Notes under the pieces: model-generated
What the model was told of the DNA's origin: nothing
What the model saw: only the letters and a program-made list of their open reading frames with translations
The model's database searches: none
In this document: positions 32,020 to 44,013 of the stretch, piece after piece
Layout of the letters: each line of letters begins with the position of its first letter
Numbering within the stretch: position 1 is the stretch's first letter
Made by a program: the position numbers and the translations under genes
Assembly (NCBI GenBank): GCA_032433595.1
Contig: JASWJB010000103.1
Location: forward strand, 1-64,000
Direction of reading: 5' to 3'
DNA: 64,000 nucleotides
DNA from: Conoideocrella luteorostrata
Taxonomy: Eukaryota; Ascomycota; Sordariomycetes; Hypocreales; Clavicipitaceae

Positions 32020-35000
32020 ATGGCTACCGCTTCCGTGCCCAAGGCCATGGAGGCCTTGACCATTTCCAAGACGAAAGAATTGAAAGGGGTATGTGATGTG
32101 ATGTGATGTGATGTTGATATCTCGAACTTTTTTTTGTGCTGCAATTCTTGATGCTGACGATCCTTCCCTGCCAGACCGAGAAACGAGACTCTTTGATTGC
32201 CGTTGAGAAGAAATACCAACAAAAATGGAAAGACGACCGTGTTTTCGAGACCGATGCTCCTACGACTGCCGAGGTTCCCCTGCACTCGATTTCCGCCGCC
32301 GAGCTGCGAGAAAAGGTTCCCAAGTTCTTTGGGTGCATGGCATATCCCTACATGAACGGCACTCTGCATGCTGGCCATACGTTCTCTGCTAGTAAAGTCG
32401 AGTTTGCCACGGGTGTTGCCCGAATGCAAGGCAAGCGAGCTTTGTTTCCTATGGGCTTTCACTGTACCGGCATGCCCATCAAGGCCTGTGCGGACAAGCT
32501 GATCAACGAAATTGGCAAGTTTGGCAAGGATTTTTCTGGCTACAATGAGGAAGATGAGGCTGCTGCCGCCGCCGCCGCGGCTGCTGCTGCTGTTGAGGTC
32601 AAGCCTGCTACCAAGCAAGCCAAGGAGGATATCACAAAGTTCACAACCAACAAGAGCAAAGCCAACGCCAAAACAGTGAAAATGAAGTACCAATTCCAAA
32701 TTATGCAAGCAATCGGCATTCCCAAGGAAGAGATTCACCAGTTTGCTGACCCTCAGTACTGGCTGAAGTTCTTTCCCCCTCTGACTATCAGAGATTTGAC
32801 CAGCTTCGGCTGCAGAATCGACTGGCGCAGATCTTTCGTGACGACGGACGCCAACCCTTACTATGATGCCTTTGTCAGATGGCAGATGAACCGCTTGAGA
32901 GAGCTGAACAAGATCAAGTTCGGCAAGAGATATACTATTTACTCGATCAAGGATGGACAGCCCTGCATGGACCACGATCGTTCTGAAGGCGAGGCTGTCA
33001 ACCCCCAGGAATACACTGCCATAAAGCTGAAGGTTCTGGAGTGGGCACCGAAGGCGGCAGAGGCCGTCAAGAGCAAGATTCCTAGCAATGCCGACGTCTT
33101 TTTAGTCCCGGCCACTCTGAGACCTGAGACCATGTACGGCCAGACTTGCTGCTTTGTCGGCCCCAAGATCACCTATGGCCTGTTCAAGGCTGGAGAGAAC
33201 TCATACTACGTTGTCACGGACAGAGCCGCTCGCAATATGGCATACCAGGGCATTCTAGCTCAGGAGGGTGTCGTCGAGAAGGCTGGCGAGATCCAAGGTT
33301 CCGACATTGTGGGGACTCTGGTAAATGCGCCGCTGTCAATGCACAAGGAGGGCGTTCGAGTTTTGCCCATGGAAAGTGTTTTGCCTACCAAGGGAACTGG
33401 TGTTGTCTCATGTGTCCCGTCCGATAGTCCCGACGACTTTGCTACCATAAGCGACTTGGCTAAGAAGGCCGACTACTATGGTATCACGAAGGAGTGGGCC
33501 GAGCTGGAAATCATCCCAATTATTGAGACTCCTTCATATGGCGACTTGTGCGCACCTTTCTTGGTCAAGAAGCTGAAGATTGCTTCCCCCAAGGATACCA
33601 AGCCGCTGGAAGAGGCCAAGGAGCTGGCGTACAAGGAAGGCTACTACCAGGGTGTCCTGAAAGTCGGCGATTTCAAGGGCGAAAAGGTCGAAAGCGCCAA
33701 GCCCAAGGTCCGAACCCAGATGATTGATGCTGGGGAGGCTTTCGCCTATTCTGAACCCGAGAGAAAGGTTGTCAGTCGGTCGGGTGACGACTGCATCGTT
33801 TCTCTGATGGATCAGTGGTACCTAGACTACGGCGAGGAGTCATGGAAGGAGACTGCACTGAAATGGGTCGAGAATGCTGATGGCAAGGGCTTGAACACAT
33901 GGGCTCCGGAGACAAAGAACAGCTTTGAAGGCGTCTTGAATTGGCTGAACCAATGGGCTTGTGCCCGTACCTACGGCTTGGGCTCGAAGCTGCCGTGGGA
34001 TCCTCAGTTCTTGGTTGAGAGCTTGAGCGACTCTACCATCTACATGGCTTACTATACCGTGGCCCACTGGCTGCACAAGGACATGTTTGGCCGGGAGAAG
34101 GGTATTGGAAATGTCGGCCCCGAACAGATGACCGATGAGGTTTGGGACTACCTGTTTTGCCGCCGCGACATGGCCGATGAAGTCCTGAACAAGTCCAAGA
34201 TTTCCAAGGCTACCTTGGAGAGCATGCGCCGCGAGTTCGAGTACTTCTACCCCCTGGATGTGCGAAGCTCCGGCAAAGACTTGATCCCCAACCACTTGAC
34301 CTTCTTCCTGTACATCCATTTGGCTATTTTCCCACCAGAGTACTGGCCACGGGGTATCCGAGCCAATGGCCACTTGATGTTGAACGGAGAGAAGATGGCC
34401 AAGAGTACCGGAAACTTCATGACGCTGCGCGAACTGGTGGACAAATATGGAGCCGATGCCTCGCGTATCGCCATCGCGGACGCCGGTGATGGTGTCAGCG
34501 ATGCCAACTTTGAGGAGGATGTGGCCGACAACAACATCCTGCGTCTGTTCAACCTGCGTGAGTGGTGTGAAGAAATGGTCCGCGAGCAGAACGAGCTGCG
34601 CTCCGGCGAGACCAACTCCTTCCAGGACGCCCTGTTCAACAACGAGATGAGCGGCACCGCCCACGAAGCCGTCGAGCAGTATGCTCAAACCAACTACAAG
34701 CTGGCCCTGAAGGCCGCTCTCTACGAACTGACGGGCGCCCGCGACTTCTACCGTGAGGCCTGCGCCGCGGCTGGAATTAAGATGCACAAGGACCTGGTCT
34801 TCAAGTACATCGAGATGCAGGCGCTGTTGATGGCCGTCATCACCCCCCACTGGTCCGAGTACATTTGGCTGGAAGTCCTGAAGAAGGACTCTACGATTCA
34901 CAACGCCGCCTTCCCCAAGGCACCCGCAGTCGATGCCTCCCTGTCCGCCAAGCGCGACTACGTCCGCAACACAGCCTCCAACGTCAATTCGGCCGAAGGT

Positions 35001-35510
35001 CTGCAGCTGAAGAAGAAGGCCAAGGGCAAGGAAGTATCCTTTGACCCCAAGCAGCCCAAGAAACTGACCATCTACATGTCCGAGAAGTTCCCCGCCTGGC
35101 AAGCCAAGTACATTGACCTGCTGAAGGAGATGTGGGACCCGGCGACCAAGTCCGTCAACGACAAGGAATTGAACGGCAAGATCGCCAAGATGGGCGAGAT
35201 GAAGAAGGCCATGGGCTTTGTGCAGACCCTAAAGAAGCGTCTGCAGGCTGGGGAGCCGGCTGGTGTTGTTTTGGAGCAGAAGCTGGCGTTTGATGAGAAG
35301 GAGACTCTGGGGCAGATGATGCAGGGCTTGAAGAAGACGGCTGGGCTGGTGGCATGCGATGTTTTGATTGTGCAGGAGGGGGGCAAGAAGGGAGTCAATC
35401 TGGAGGACGGCAAGGAGGTTGACATTACGATGCCGCTGGCGGAGAATGCTGTGCCTGGACAACCGACGTTTTTCTTTGAGAACGTGACGGCGGCGGCGGC
35501 AGCGGCGTAG
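32020..35510 (+). CDS. Leucyl-tRNA synthetase, cytosolic
   Basis: Class I aminoacyl-tRNA synthetase charging tRNA-Leu. A 69-nt first exon (32020-32088, MATASVPKAMEALTISKTKE) is joined over an 86-nt intron to 32175-35510, giving 1,134 aa. This is the size of archaeal/eukaryotic-type cytosolic LeuRS. The HIGH-type motif is HAGH (about residues 87-90, in NGTLHAGHTFS). KMSKS appears as KMAKS (about 762-766). The editing domain has LRPETMYGQT (about 337-346). GFHCTGMPI is a further class I motif. An Ala run of about 11 residues interrupts an acidic loop near residue 150, and the protein ends in six Ala; these alanine tracts are unusual but lie at tolerant sites. No mitochondrial presequence is visible. 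A 420-codon frame on the opposite strand is a codon-bias shadow. Confidence 0.97.
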
Positions 35511-35532
35511 GGCCATATCAACAATATTTCTC

Positions 35533-35592
35533 GTTGTTGTTGTTATTGTTGTTGTTGTTGTTGTTCCTGTTGTCGGTGGTGGTGGTGGTGTT
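35533..35592. repeat. (TTG)n and (GGT)n trinucleotide tracts
   Basis: TTG units interrupted by one ATT and one CCT lead into five or six GGT units, immediately behind the LeuRS stop codon. Confidence 0.85.
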
Positions 35593-36120
35593 TTGGCACA
35601 GGCACGTCATGTAACACGCACTATACTATCAATCAAGACGATAGATCAGGTAGATGATATGAAACGGTATTCCTCCCAAAACGGTTTGCATGTCCTCGTG
35701 TCATTGAACGTAACATGACATATGTACTCTGATTTCGTGAAAAGTTTTTTCAGGAGCCTCATCAGATGAATTGCCCATGGACGACGGCGACAGGTTCAAA
35801 CACACAAAATGTGATAGAATGCGCCTCCTCGGGAACGGGGAAAGGGAATCGCCACGACGTCATCATCTCCTCAGCATGATAGACAACAGATCATGCTTAG
35901 ATCAATCACGAGGAATACCTGCATTGTTTGACACATCACAATCTCTTATCTCATCCAACACCCTTAGCTAATTATATGTGCATTCCCTTAACACAGCTAA
36001 CGGCGCCATCACATCAGAGCACCAACGCTGCCCGTGACAAACATGCCCCCATCTCGAATAGTTCATCTATCTAATGGGTATTGCCGCCCGATGCCCGCGG
36101 GGGATTGCATAACTAACTCG

Positions 36121-36151
36121 AAGCCAAGCCAAGCCAAGCCAAACCAAGCCA
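36121..36151. repeat. (AAGCC)n pentanucleotide tract
   Basis: About six AAGCC units, one of them changed to AAACC. Confidence 0.85.
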
Positions 36152-39100
36152 ACATCTTGATAAACATCTGGTACATAGTAGCACCAACTGGTAGCTAGTT
36201 AGTTACCCACCATGCCGTACTCCATATTGTCCTGTGGTTGCTCCGTGGCATGCCTTGTTTTTCATGAAGCTGAGAGCAAACCCCACGGTCTGTTGGTCGT
36301 TCACGCCGTCAATGCGGCAGGCCCAATGCACGCCTGTCCCCCCCCACCCCCTCCCTTCTCCCGTATCTTGCACGAAAGTACTCCGTACATGGATATCGTT
36401 TATTGTTCTGGCTGCCCAGCTGACATGCCGCGGTGTACAGCCTCATCTGCCGTGCCGAAAATAGTACACCGATGGGCAGTCAGCCATCCAAGATGACAAA
36501 GGGACGAAAAGAGCGCTGACGTAGCCTTTGAGGATGCCCTCTCCTGCCACCCCACTTACTTACACGACGGTACGCCAACTAGGGAGTAACTAACTAACTA
36601 CTCCGTACAACCACAACTACGTTTGGGATCTGCCCTGTGGCGTGGGACTGTGGGATGCGGGATTAAAAATAAAAAAAAATAAAAAAAAGAATGCTCGTGG
36701 TCAGCATACATATTGTACAGTCAGCACGCTGCTACAACGGGGGTGGTGGTTGCGCGTCCTCCCACCCTCTTTCGGCGGGATAAAGCTGAAGCTAAACCAG
36801 CCACGAATCGAAAGAGAGGCCACGGTTCCTCCGTACCAGCGGCATCAACGAAAAACGAGTCAAGAACAGGCTTGTTGCTAGGGAAAAGGGCCAGAGCTTA
36901 TTGTCAGAGAGCCCAAACGCATAAAGGAATACGGGGGAAATGGGAACAGCAGGATCCACCTGCTGATGTCGTGTGTTGATGAGGTGGGTGGGTGTTTTGT
37001 AGCTGTTGATCGGCAGCCGTTGATACTAGTAGTGCTCCGTAGTAGTTGGTGGTAGTAGCATGCACATACAACGCAGCGCCTGACGAAAGATGCAACTCTG
37101 CGGGCGTATGCGAGCGTGGAACACGAGCTGTGTGGGATGTCAATGTCGATGTCAATGTCAATGGCGATGCCAATTCCAAGGTCAAGGACTCGTGATGCCC
37201 CTCCTTTCTGCATGCTTTCAATGACACCGATTGAAACCTCGTCGTCTTTGGGGTCCCCCGACAAGCGAAACGAGGTTTCGAAATACCAGCATGAGCTTCC
37301 GATGCTTCACACGACGGGTCACGTCACCCAGAAAACTCAAATGCAATGTGACACAATGGCCGGGAGGATGGTCTTTGTGCAGTGGCGTCGTTCCATAAAG
37401 GTTCCCTGGTCTGGCTCCGCCGAGCTAGCATCGTCCGTCATCAAGCCTCCCATCAATAACCTGCAAGCCAGGAAGCCCCATGGAAGAGCGATGCGATGGG
37501 TGGTTTGCCTTTGTGGTTGCCTTGTTGGTGCTTGGGTTGCCTTGGGAGGGAACTAACAAGCGTTTTAGCGCGCAATGCCAAGATTTCTTTCAACAAAGTT
37601 TTGCTCTTCTCGTCCACGCTTCGTCCTGGACGGGCTAGAGCTAGTCTGCATCGGCAGCAGATAACGTACATACTTGTTCCAACGTCAGATAGAGATAAGC
37701 CACAAGCTGGAAATACATCATGGCGAGTTGAATGTGACGCGGCCATGTCCTTGCTGCTGGTTGCGTGATACTGCAGCCTCGTCTGGGTGTCTATGGACGT
37801 GGTTGAGTCTGTTTGGGTCTGCTTCAGGTCCGGGCTGGCTTGGGGGCAGTTACATACGTACTGCAGTGTGCTGCTGCACGGCCGGCAACGGGAGACTGTT
37901 TGAACGAAGCCTTGCTGGCGGGTTACAGCTCGGGCTACTCCGTAACTAACTACTACTCTGTAACTACATACAGCTCGCATCCACCACTCGATCGCCAAAC
38001 TGTTTCCTTTTTTTTTCGGTCTTTGCTCCAGCTACGCCGTACTCCCTGCTCCGTACTCCGTACATGACTGTAAATTTCCGCGATTGAGGTATCTGCCCCA
38101 ACGCCAAAGCCGACGGCTGTCAGTCTAGTGCTGCTTGTCGGGTCTGGACAGATAAGGAAGTGGGCCGCTTGGCTCTGAGCCGGGCTGGAAAAAAACAAGG
38201 GCCAAATCAATAGAAAAGTGCCTAGCGTACTGTAGCATGCAGGTCGCAGTACGAGCACGCAGCAGCTGCGAGCAGAGAGACACGGGGACAGTTGTGCTCA
38301 CCTCGCAGCACGCGAGCTTCCAGGACCAAGAGACAAAAAGTCTGCAATTTTCCAGTAATGCCTCAATTCCTGTTGGCCGGGGGCTTTAGCTAAGCTTTGC
38401 GGGGCCCTGGAACATGGGAAAAGCTTTTCGTTAGTGTCTTGCGCCATCTATGGACGAGAAAGTTGAAATTTCTCTGGCGCCACTCTGCGGAGTACTGGTA
38501 TTACGAGTTACGGAGGACGGAGTACGGAGTACACGCAGCTAAATTGGAAAGACCAAGCCCTTCGCGGACAAAGCTCGACTAGGCTGCCCACCGTAATACA
38601 GTTATCTGGCCTGTTTACGACGAACAGTTAGTTACCGTTGTTGATGCAAAGTTGCATCTCAACGCGGTCCGTTTGGTTCAATGTTTTGTTGTTGCAGCTA
38701 AGATGCGGAAGGAATGTGCTGTGGTCCGCGATAGGTCTGTCTGGTGCTTCCGCCCGCTGCATGCCGATCTCTGCTCCCCCAATGAGGTGAAAGTGACGCA
38801 AACCTTGATTGGCGTTTTCTGCGAAGGGCATCGCAAGCCGCATCTAACTCGCTGCAGCCGAATGTTGATCGGCGATACGAAATGGAAACGCAGCGTCGCA
38901 GGAGAGCAGGGGGGCATTTACAGCTCCATACGAACTACTCCGTACACATTGTAGTCTGCCATGATGCTTCCACTGTTTTTTTGCTTGCGGGAATAGGCGA
39001 CAAACAGGGAATTAGGAAGGCAAAGTCTCCATAATACTCCATATCCACAACATTGTGGTGTTTCCAGCCTACAGTCATTTCGTGAAAGTGTGTCCATGAA

Positions 39101-39738
39101 AGAACTAACGCAATGTCGGCCCGGTCTGCTGCTGACAGGGACAAGGGACTGTTAGCGACTGGGCAGCAGCCGGAAGTGCCACCAATGGCCGCCGCGAACT
39201 CGACAATGTGCACGCAGCCATGTCTAGGCCAGCCTTGCACAATAGTAGTCGACTGGCCCGCACTCCGTACATTCAAAGCAGCAATATTTGTTGTTTAAAG
39301 TAATTTCGCAGCCTGGAGCTCCGTTTTGTTGGGCCAGGAAATTGGACAGAATCCACTGGGAGCCATTGTTATGACGGAGGCTAGTCGCGATGCTCCATAC
39401 GAGTCCCAAATCAGATGCATTCCGTGAGAAGCAATCCGTCTCACTCCCACAAAAGGCTTTCGAGCCCCCCCGTCGGCCAGACGAAAAGAGACGTGTGCCG
39501 CCCCGGAGCTCGTCGCGTCTGAACTTGCAAAGCTCCGCATGGTGCAGATGCAGTATCCTTGGTCGAGCCGTGTTGTTTTATCAATTGGTGTCTTCTGCAG
39601 CGTATCACGTACAGCACTAGCTCCAGATATGGGATGAGTCTGTGTCGCAAAGGCCAGCAAGTCAGCAAGCCAGTGAAGGGGAGTGAAAACAGCGAGCCCT
39701 GCGGATGTCTCACCTCAGGGGCAATGACAAACCAACGA

Positions 39739-39793
39739 CTCCGTACGGAGGACACCTCTCACTGTATTGTAGCTACCTCCGTACTACGGAGTA
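39739..39793. repeat. Palindromic pair of the dispersed element
   Basis: CTCCGTACGGAG (39739-39750) is a perfect 12-bp palindrome. CTCCGTACTACGGAG (39777-39791) is a perfect 15-bp inverted repeat around a single central base. Both are made of two facing half-copies of TACGGAG. Confidence 0.85.
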
Positions 39794-41349
39794 GTAGTAC
39801 AATATGTCAGGCCGGCACATCTTCGCTGAAAGCCAGCAGCTTGCACCTTTCGGTAGTGAGTGGATTCGTGGCTCTGCTTGTGGCTCTGCTTGAGCCTCAA
39901 GTGCTCCGTACAGTGGTCAGCCGCTGCTAAACGTTACTCTCAATGGCTGCTTTCAGCCGGCCACAACGTTAAACACCAGCCAACACACACGTTGCCACTG
40001 AGCAGCGATGTGAGTTTCATTGTATGATGGAATAGCGCCGCAGTCCTCCGTACTGCCTGGAGGCTGATGGCTAGCACTCAGTCAGCCCTAGAGGCACCGG
40101 CCTCCGCCGACCAACTCCTTTTTTTGACGGGTTATCTCTCAGGCCGGGATGCAAGTTGCGCTTCATCTCCTGGGGATTACATCCAAAATCTCCGTGTCTC
40201 TTCCATGGTCTTCATGTCTCCATATCCCCATGTCCCCAGGTCTCCACATCCAAAAACGAATCCACCTGCACCGACTCAGGCAGTGTCAAAGTGCTTGCTG
40301 ACTTTCTGACCCGTCACGGAGTGCCGCTTTCAATCAGCCGTTTTTGGGACAATACGAAATTGCAGCTGTTGTGCTACACCAATTTGACCAGGTGGCCTAT
40401 CAGTGCGGAATACTGAGTTCAGTATTGTACAATGTACCTTCATACATAGGGAGGAGTCCACACCCAGATGAGGCGCGCTTGCCGTTAGCAGACAAGGCGG
40501 ATCCGCCAGGCGGCCGCTGATGTTGTCTGGCGTCCTGAGGTCTGACAACGCAGCGCTGTTTTCGGGACTTAGCCGTGACGGTGCTGAGGCAATCAGCAAA
40601 CCAGCAATGTGGCGATGCGGCAATAGTGGCTAATAAACAGGCAAGACCAGGCTTTCGCCTTAGTGCCACTTTTTATTTATTTTTTTCCTGCTCTGCTAGC
40701 GTCTGGCAGCAGTTTGTCCACACACGCTAACTCCCCTTATCCCCTTGCTTAGACTAGAGCCCTGGTCGCCCCGAACCAGGGTGTCAAGGTGTGTGTCCAA
40801 GGTGTTTGGGGGTTTAGTGTCTGCGTGTCCAGCACCGAGCTGTCAAACGGACATCGAAAAGAGAGAGAGAGAGAGAGATAGCTCACACCACCTACCCATA
40901 TCATCCTCTCACGTCCCTCTTTCCTTGCTTGAGATTTCTACTCCCATTTAATTGTGGTTGCATTGACGGCTCTGTCTACTCTCGTTCAGCACGCGGAGCA
41001 TCGTGGGGAACTTTCTTTTGAGCCTTGTCAACTCTTTCATAATAAGTTGCCTTTGCTCCCGCGTCGCCGACGCTGACGCCGCGCGCCAAGCAGCTATACA
41101 TACTTTATCGCTCCAGACTCTATTTGTCCTCATGCACTTGCATTCAACGCCACAGGAGGTCTACCGTTGCTCAGAGTTATAGGTTTTCGGGACGGAAGAG
41201 AAGAAAAAATATTCGACACGCCCTTACTTACACATCGCACGAACAACCTGGACGAACCGCGCTGCCATTGCTATCAATAACACCATCTTCTTCGTCTCGT
41301 CTGGCTGCACGCACCAAAAATATCTTTGCTGTCAGCCCTTGATTGCACC

Positions 41350-41750
41350 ATGCGGATCATCCAGATTCTCGGTGCGCTTGGCGTTGCTGCCGTTGCTATT
41401 TCCGCGTTCCCTTCAGAAAGCCAATCACTCGGCGTCTCGTTTTCGTCCGCGACATCATCAACACCCACATCAGCCAACGTCTGCAATGGCATCGTTCCTA
41501 CCTCTGCCCTCCAGCAGTCTCCAGGATCTGCCAACGCTACTAGTATGTCTTCATTTCACCGCACCGTCACTCATTGCACAACAACTAATACAAATCAGCT
41601 CCGTTTACTACCACAACCGTACCGACTACGTCTCCCAATGTCACAGCGTCGCACCCTGCAGAAGTTACCGGTGGGGCAATACCACAACAAATGCAAGCCT
41701 CAATGGCTGGTCTATTAGGATTCTGCATCATGGGACTTGTCATGTTGTGA
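41350..41750 (+). CDS. Small Ser/Thr-rich GPI-anchor-like cell-surface protein
   Basis: Exons 41350-41542 and 41599-41750 are joined over a 56-nt intron (A/GTATGT, CAAATCAG) and give 114 aa. The start at 41350 is the first true ATG; the frame seems to begin earlier only at TTG. The N terminus MRIIQILGALGVAAVAISA is a clean signal peptide. The mature part is rich in Ser, Thr and Pro (SATSSTPTSA, TTTTVPTTSP) with NAT and NVT glycosylation sites. The C terminus GLLGFCIMGLVML is a hydrophobic tail that ends the protein without charged residues, as expected of a GPI-attachment signal. Such short mucin-like proteins are usually wall- or membrane-anchored in fungi. No named family is recognised, and the function is unknown. 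Confidence 0.78.
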
Positions 41751-42950
41751 ACAATGCGTTCATTCAGTGGCACGGCTTGCATTAATGGCGCTGGCGACAG
41801 AAAGAGGAGGGTGCGGTAATTGTGGCATGTCCTCTCTGTTTTTGTGTTTTGTTTTTTTTGGGTTGGGAGAATAATTGTTCTTGGCATACGAATTAATGAT
41901 TCTGCGCGACATTGCGATTGAGCGAGCGATGCGCGTGGACTTCACCTGTCCTACCTGCGAGGGGTGGACATACATTTTTACTCTTTATTGGTACATCATG
42001 ATTGGCTGTGATCACGCATTGGACGAAAGATGGAAAGGAACCGCACCACAACGAAGTAGAGGAACGGGATACGCAAACAGTGCATCAGCATCCATTTAGA
42101 CCACCACGTCTTTGGCGGGACCGGCGTTGATAGATAGAGATACCACTTTGGTTTGTCTCCTGGGACCAGAACCTTGTGCCAGGGCTTGGTTTTAATCACG
42201 GAGATCTACCCTGTGCCTTACGGCAGAAGTTAATAACAGTAACCGAGTATTTGACCATACCATTTTACTACACGCGAGGCATATCAATTGTCAAGCGGGT
42301 GAAGTTATCGTGCGATGTATATGCAAGGATCTATATTATTATGTGACACCCACTACTAGTACAATCCTACGAGGAGAGTGCTTGAAACATATGGCATCTC
42401 CTCGTAATTGCTTGTCTCATGGTGCTTTGTGAAACAGTTGCTCACACCAGATAGCGATTTGTAGGCGCATTTCGTCCATGGCACATTTGCATGCAGCTTG
42501 TCCAAAGCCCACGACATTGTCTTTGCAGGCCCGTCTCTGTCGACATGCTGTATCGGCTACGTTGGAGACGGATGTCTTGGTATGACTTGGCAGCGCTTGA
42601 ATGGACATCGACAGGCCTTGTTGTCTTGGCCAGGCAGCGCGACCTGCATAGTGAGGTCGCATATGCAGCAGGCATGAGTCCCAAGTCTCGTCTACTTTGC
42701 ACCAAAGAGGTGGTGGCTCATCCGGTATCATCTGATTTCTGCACTGATCGCTCCTCCAATATCGATTTTCACCATCCTTGATTGACGGATAGCTCCACGG
42801 CGACCAGAATAGGGAGCACCTCCTAGCTTTGGTCATCATCGCTCTCATAATAGGACCAGTCATGGTTTAGGGTAGCCGGGGTGGACACGACAGAGTCGCG
42901 GAATGTTTGCCTGGGTAAACATTACGTGGTTCACCCATTCTCGAAGGCAT
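41751..42950. other. Intergenic region, no gene supported
   Basis: About 1.2 kb between two converging genes. Frames of up to 148 codons on the minus strand near 42417-42863 show no family features. The rest is the 3' flank of the GPI-like gene and of DPH3. Confidence 0.55.
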
Positions 42951-43295
42951 TTAGGCAGCGATTGGGATTTGAGCGCCGTTTCCTGGTGGAGGTGGCTTAG
43001 GTAGATCGTCCTGATACATCTGTTAGTAACACAGCTCTCGCCTTAAACAATGGATTCGGTGGATATTCTCCATCACCGGAAGGGAGAAGAAACATACCAA
43101 GTCAAAAATGACACGGATCATGAGACTGCAGCTGGGACATACAGCAATATCCTGCTCGTCGCGCAGATCATCGATAGCAATCTGGAAGCGGTCACCGCAG
43201 GGGCAGGGGTAGTGGTACAGTTGGAGGGCTTCGTCAAAGGTCATGTCCTCAATTTCGATTTCGTCGTAGATGGAGAGGTTTTCGTCGTCGGACAT
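42951..43295 (-). CDS. DPH3: Diphthamide biosynthesis protein 3, CSL zinc finger
   Basis: Small iron-binding electron carrier for the Dph1-Dph2 step of diphthamide synthesis on elongation factor 2; it is also known as Kti11, a partner of Elongator. Exons 43295-43098 and 43010-42951 are joined over an 87-nt intron (GTATGT, GTATCAG, phase 0) and give 85 aa. The ATG at 43295 starts [18 protein letters not shown]; longer upstream frames are not conserved. The metal-binding cysteines are C31 and C33 (YPCPCGDRF) and C53 and C56 (AVCPSCSL). [13 protein letters not shown] is the CSL signature. The second exon adds [19 protein letters not shown]. Without the intron the tail would be nonsense, so the splice is well supported. 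Divergent from the ABC transporter gene. Confidence 0.95.
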
Positions 43296-44013
43296 GATGG
43301 GCCGTTGGGCGTGAAATTCCGAGCAGATTGACGAGATGACTGTGTCGACCGAAAGATTGGGAAATTTGGGAAACGAAATTAAGAAGAAGAATAAAAAAAC
43401 CTCTTTGCAACGCAGTGGAAGCAAACAAGGGGAATAATTGCAACGGCGACTTGTGGTGAGTGGCGGATTTTCACGATGCACCCGCTTCAAAATTTTACCC
43501 CACAAGAGTGGCTGCGATTCTGCAAGACTGTGGCTAGTGGAGTAGGGATCACATGTCTGACATAGAGCAGACAGGGCAATTCTGTGGCTGGCACGCCCCA
43601 GATTCAGTCATTACTGGCTTGGATTCACTCCAGGGCCGAGGGAGAGCCCGGGGTAGTAGTGGACTGGTTCCGACCGAGAGCAACCACATGCTTTCAACGT
43701 GTTGTAAGCAATTTTTGCTTCTACACACTCGACACTCTGGTCTGTTGTTTACTTGACTATACACTCAAGACGGTAGCTTCCCCCGAGGACATCAGTTACT
43801 GAAATCGGCATTGGGTGCTTCGTACTTAGTTCTTGGAGCTTGGTTTCATCGCTGCCACAGCCAATCCGGCTCACGATAACCCCGATGCGCCGCCGCTGAA
43901 TACCGAGAGTGTTCCTTTGCAATCATCACCTCACACTCTTCTACTTGTCAAGAAACCGCACGACCTCTTGACGTCAGTCTCAAGTCGCCGTCGCGGCGTC
44001 TAACTTGCCCATA
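43296..44013. other. Divergent promoter region, DPH3 and ABCD transporter
   Basis: About 720 bases between start codons. No exact TACGGAGTA copy was seen here. Confidence 0.55.

Larger units (their letters stand above)
35511..41349. other. Gene desert of 5.8 kb
   Basis: No supported gene. It starts with GTT/GGT trinucleotide repeats (about 35535-35590), probably in the LeuRS 3' flank. It further holds an AAGCC pentamer run (36121-36151), a GTCAAT-like hexamer run (37137-37163) and a GA run (40860-40880). Seven exact TACGGAGTA elements lie here (36379, 36599, 37936, 38054, 38523, 38936, 39785), plus perfect palindromes at 39739-39750 and 39777-39791. The last 500 bases are the likely promoter and leader of the GPI-like gene. 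Confidence 0.65.

Noticed and set aside
33840..35102. 420-codon open frame on the minus strand
   Set aside because: Lies fully antisense to leucyl-tRNA synthetase. It reflects the codon bias of that gene and shows no family features.
37116..37556. 146-codon plus frame starting with a Met-Ser repeat
   Set aside because: The start is the GTCAAT-like microsatellite and the rest has no protein-like conservation pattern.
42417..42863. 148-codon minus frame
   Set aside because: No signal, motif or family resemblance, and the start is not supported. Chance frame in intergenic DNA.
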